A stretch of DNA of 10,482 bases from Pleurotus djamor (Eukaryota; Basidiomycota; Agaricomycetes; Agaricales; Pleurotaceae). This document shows, one piece after another, positions 6,998 to 10,482 of the stretch (positions within the stretch are counted from its first letter, which is position 1; the number at the start of each line of letters is the position of its first letter). The DNA lies in the NCBI GenBank assembly GCA_029747585.1, contig JAPEVF010001370.1, positions 1 to 10,482 of the forward strand. Reading direction: 5' to 3'. The position numbers and the translations under genes are program-made. The notes below the pieces were generated by a model. It saw only the letters and a list, made by a program, of their open reading frames with translations. It searched no databases and was not told where the DNA came from.

Positions 6998-8836
6998 TTA
7001 TACAATCGGAAAATACCCGGTTTTACTTGGACAAGGTTTGACCATTTCAAAGGTGGTGAACTCGGAATCAACGCTCGTGTGGGCTTTGATTTCGCGATTT
7101 TTGAAGTACCTGATGCTGGGTACCGAGATGGCGAATATCTCCATGATGGAATGGGCAAGCTGTGAACCTTTCTCGATCTCCACTGAGATATTAGTCAACT
7201 TCCAAGCTGGATACCGGACATCACGCATCCTTCTGGCGAACATCCCCTACACAAAGCGAGGGCGGTTAGTTGACTTTTGGAGAAGATGGGGAATGGGGAC
7301 AGGGCCTACCCGTCTGATAGCCGTGCAGTTGGAGTGAATGCAAATGTGTAAACTCGTCAAGAAAGTGAATTTCTCCGCAAGAAGGTCGACCGTCCGTGGG
7401 TCCAGGTCGTCGACAGAAATAGCCAAATCTCGGAGAGGTATGGGCTTTCCATGATTGGCCGTTGAGAGAGCTTGCGCCAAGTCGCAAATATCGTCGAATT
7501 GCAAGGCCTTGCCGAGGATGCGCAGACTTTGGATACCAGTCGAAAATCGTTGTACTTCCTCAAATACAGGAGAGAGTAAGTCCGCGTGATGGAGTAAGCC
7601 GAGGTGAAGGGAAGTCAGATCGAAAGGATGAATGTCGGCAAGAACGCGTGGGACCCAAGCTATGTCCGCGTCGTGTTCCATGAAAGCGCAGGTTAGCCTG
7701 GGGCCTAATACTAGTTCCTTTAGTGATTCGCGGTGGTTCTCAATGAATGTCTGTAGGATTGACACGTCGCTCATGGTGGGCGCGATCAATGGGCTCGTCG
7801 ATGCAAAGCCTTCGTAGGCGTGGAAAATGGTCTAGAGAAGGGTATGAGATAGATGCGAAATTGAGCTCCAAAGAACCTTACTCAGGCCAGCGATGAGGGG
7901 TGTGAGGTCGTAATACAGAGGAGGGCGGAAAGAGATGTTTTCGAGAGTTGGGGAATGCTCGTTTATGAGGGAAAGAAGCTGAGATAGAGATGTTGTGTTC
8001 CAGCCTCGGAACAAGGGACCCTCAGACCAGATACTATGAGATGTCAAGTAGATATTCAGAGTTGTGAGATGTGACAGTTTGGGAATGAGCTGAGCCGGCA
8101 GACCATTGAAGAATCTGCCTATTGAGCAACGCTGCCAATCAGCCTGACCGAGAGCAGAGTCGAAGCCAACTTGAAGGAAGTAATAATGGTAGGATGTAGG
8201 GATTTGTTCCGAAGAAGAAAGTGCGAATAGATCGCACAAATAGCGTAGTCTGAGCTCGTCGCTGATGGCAACGTCGTGGGATATAAGTTTCTAGCAAGAA
8301 GTCAATACACGTGAGAGGGGGGTAAACGTCTCACTGCAACAACGCACATCCTCGGACTTGCTGTTCTTAGACTTCGCGTTATTCGATTTGGGGTCCCAGA
8401 ACAACGTATACTCTCGTATATTATGTAAATGGGGCAATGTTGTCGTAAGCTCACGCTTCACCTGCTTCGTGAAGTGCTTTCCGACGCCCAGACGCGTCAA
8501 TGTCCGATTGAGCAGTGACTTCTGCCTCATCTCCAGGCGAACAAGATACTCGGCGAAGAGCGGGGCAACGCCAAACTTTTCAACTCTATGAGCAATGTAG
8601 GGGTCCCTGTATCCAATGTAAGTGGGATAGATAGAGTGAGTTTATGAATAGAAGCACTGAATGCGATTGAGCAGCCGTATTTCCGAGAGGTTGAGCCATT
8701 GGAACGTAAGCTCTTTGTATTTAGTGTTCAGAGCCAAGTCGAGGAATAAACTGTTGACACTGTAGAGCTTCTTCAATTCGTCGTCCGGGATGTAATGGAC
8801 GATATGAAGCCATATTTCGTGAGGTAAATCTTGCAT
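6998..8836 (-). CDS. F-box protein with leucine-rich C-terminal part (apparent frameshift)
   Basis: F-box proteins recruit substrates to SCF ubiquitin ligases through Skp1. Exons, high to low coordinate: 8836-8658, 8606-8348, 8290-7882, 7831-7310 and 7246-6998. The N-terminal MQDLPHEIWLHIVHYIP and following NSLFLDLAL are a typical basidiomycete F-box. Then come RIQDPYIAHRVEKFGV and irregular leucine-rich stretches (LIPKLSHLTTLNIYL, FPRLRRLCIDEPID, LQTFIENHRESLKELVLG). Agaricomycetes carry large families of such proteins with poorly known targets. Intron 3 has a canonical GTAAGG donor in phase 1, which enters exon 4 in a frame that meets a stop at 7740-7742. The rest of exon 4 is coding one base out of register from about 7772-7780. 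About 538 residues result if one surplus base is ignored there. The ATG at 8836 just before the F-box is chosen; an in-frame ATG at 8959 would add 41 low-complexity residues. Confidence 0.75.
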
Positions 8837-8994
8837 GACAGCACAGATTTGAATTCGTGGTCGTGGTACTGGTTGAACTTGAAGAGGAGTTCTGGGCGCT
8901 CGAGCATTAGCGCTTGTGTGCAGGCCCCTATTGCTAACATTTGCGTTGGTAATGCTCATCCAACGATGCTCACATCTCTTCTTCCTACTACGAC
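8837..8994. promoter_or_regulatory. Compact bidirectional promoter of the F-box gene and NAR1
   Basis: The two genes diverge and their start codons are 158 bp apart, or only 35 bp if the F-box protein begins at 8959. The segment must supply both promoters and leaders. The NAR1-proximal end is pyrimidine-rich (CTTCTTCCTACTACGAC before the ATG). I saw no TATA box. Confidence 0.5.
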
Positions 8995-10482
8995 ATGGCT
9001 TTCTCTGGTGCTCTTGTGCGTCAAATTATCGAATCTTGCTTCATCATGTACTGACTGCAACTGCTAGACATTAACAGATCTTAATGACTTCATCACACCT
9101 TCTCAAGCCTGCATCAAACCGGTCGAGCAAGTCAATGATAAAACTCTGAATAAATTCGCGACAGCGTCGGTCAGTCGTACCCAACTTCGGCCCTTGCAAT
9201 GACTGACAGGCTATAGACAGAAATACAGATCGACTCTTCTGGAGCATACTACGAGGTTGCGGCGAATGGTCTTGACTCCACTAAAACGCCGGACTCGAAT
9301 AATAGAAAGTTAGAGCAGGCTCAGATCAATCTCAATGATTGTTTAGCATGCAGGTGCGTGAGTTACTCTCATATCAACTCATCATACTCATATGGATGTG
9401 AAGCGGCTGTATTACCTCCGCAGAATCCGTATTGATTACCCTACAGTCTCATATCGAGGTTCTGAACGTCTTGGAAGCCAATTCCAGCGTGGACCCATCA
9501 TGCTCGTCCTACAAACTCCCCATCATTTCCATATCTCCACAAACTCTCGCCTCTTTGGCCGCCCATATCTCTGTTCCGTCTGCTCCCCGAGTTACCCCCA
9601 GACAGATCTTACGTCGAGTACGTAAGTTCTGCACCGACATTATTGGCTTCTCCCACGTCTTCGATACAACATTTGCACGTCATCTCGCGCTGCAGGAACA
9701 TATCCGTGAATTCATTGAACGGAAAAAGCAGGATCGATCCGAACAGTCCGAACGACAATTGCCAATGTTGGCAAGCGCTTGTCCCGGATGGATTTGTTAC
9801 GCGGAGAAGACACACGCAGAGATGCTTCCATTCATATCGCGGACCAAGAGTCCGCAGCAAGTGATGGGTACGTTGGTCAAGCATTGGATGGGCTCGAAAT
9901 GGAAAAAATTGTACGTTGTTCTTCAGGTTATCGCTTGTCTGTGACGACTTAATACAATACCGCCACTAGGCCCAATGAAATCTACCACGTCGCCGTGATG
10001 CCATGTTATGATAAGAAATTGGAGGCCTCTCGGCAAGATTTCTATGACGATGTTTATTCTACGCGAGACGTGGATTGTGTCATTACGACCGGTGAACTTG
10101 AAATCATGATGCGCGATAAAGGTTTCGACCTATCAAAACCCGTTGTGGGCGAGCTGGAGAGTGATTCTGGCCAGCCAATGCCCGAGCTGATGAAGCACCC
10201 TGGCTCCTCATCTGGCTCCTATCTCCAGGCGATTCTCGACTACGTACGGCAAACGTCTCCGGAGCCATTGGATTTATCGATTCAAACGATGCGTAACGCA
10301 GATTACGAAGAATATGTTTTGAAGAAACGTGCTGGTGGAGATGTTGTCTTCAAGGGTGCCAAGTGTTACGGCTTTCGAAATTTGCAAAACGTTGTGAGGA
10401 AGGTTGGCAAAGAGAATGGCATTAGGGTCACGTCTGGCGCGGCTGGTAGGGCATCGGCTCCACGGCGAGGCACCGCGCTGCG
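8995..10482 (+). CDS. NAR1: Cytosolic Fe-S cluster assembly factor NAR1 (3' end outside window)
   Basis: NAR1 is related to Fe-only hydrogenases. In the cytosolic iron-sulfur assembly (CIA) pathway it helps pass [4Fe-4S] clusters from the Cfd1-Nbp35 scaffold to the targeting complex and on to apoproteins. Exons: 8995-9015 (only 7 codons), 9068-9169, 9217-9353, 9404-9910 and 9970 to the window end; all phases agree. The first intron must be removed to give MAFSGALTLTDLNDFI, the usual NAR1 N-terminus, which also fixes the start. Visible cluster ligands are Cys22 and the C-x2-C-x2-C of Cys83, Cys86 and Cys89 (N-terminal [4Fe-4S]), then Cys213 (ASACPGW) and Cys268 (VMPCYDKK) of the hydrogenase-like site. 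The last two ligands of that site would lie beyond the window, as 426 residues are seen and the frame is open at the end. The third intron uses an AAG acceptor (9401-9403). Confidence 0.95.

Noticed and set aside
6621..7337. 238-residue open frame on the plus strand across the lyase/F-box boundary
   Set aside because: It crosses a lyase intron in another frame and runs antisense to well-supported F-box exons; it does not resemble a protein family.
8291..8334. Alternative donor GTGAGA (8334) for the second F-box intron
   Set aside because: It gives phase 1 and breaks the frame of exon 3; GTGCGT at 8347 gives a 57-nt phase-0 intron and a continuous protein.
8837..8959. Start of the F-box protein at 8959 (41 extra residues)
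   Set aside because: The extension is low-complexity and leaves only 35 bp to the NAR1 ATG; the ATG at 8836 directly precedes the F-box. Not excluded.

Overview
This window comes from a fungal nuclear genome, most likely a basidiomycete of the Agaricomycetes. The protein-coding genes are densely packed and carry many short GT-AG introns of about 47-79 nt, several with recognisable branch points. The proteins read as fungal versions of known eukaryotic families. Many N bases mark it as draft sequence. I placed exons by hand using splice-site phase and family conservation.

Layout from left to right: (1) the 3' end of a mitochondrial ferrochelatase gene (HEM15), plus strand, ending at 471; (2) phosphomevalonate kinase (ERG8), plus strand, 8 exons, 781-2699; (3) a vacuolar-type amino acid transporter of the AVT/SLC38 family, minus strand, 9 exons including 9-nt and 27-nt micro-exons, 4946 down to 2800; (4) a 667-bp divergent intergenic region with a TATA box and three CCAAGTC heptamers; (5) a secreted, probably membrane-anchored family 14 polysaccharide lyase (PL14), plus strand, 6 exons including a 14-nt micro-exon, 5614-6939; (6) an F-box protein with a leucine-rich C-terminal part, minus strand, about 5 exons, 8836 down to 6998, with an apparent one-base frameshift; (7) the 5' part of NAR1, the cytosolic Fe-S assembly factor related to Fe-only hydrogenases, plus strand, 8995 to the window end, truncated there.

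The genes are ordinary eukaryotic neighbours and do not form an operon. Three are housekeeping genes (haem, isoprenoid/sterol and Fe-S protein biogenesis). The ferrochelatase keeps a C-terminal cysteine motif for a [2Fe-2S] cluster and NAR1 works in the cytosolic Fe-S pathway, but their co-location is probably accidental. Gene spacing is tight: convergent ends lie 100 bp (ERG8/transporter) and 58 bp (PL14/F-box) apart, and the F-box and NAR1 genes diverge from at most 158 bp.

I found no undescribed multi-gene system. The points most worth a second look are the micro-exon architecture of the transporter and the lyase, a stop-free 66-nt intron, the membrane-tethered PL14 enzyme with a near-complete catalytic set, and the frameshift in the F-box gene.
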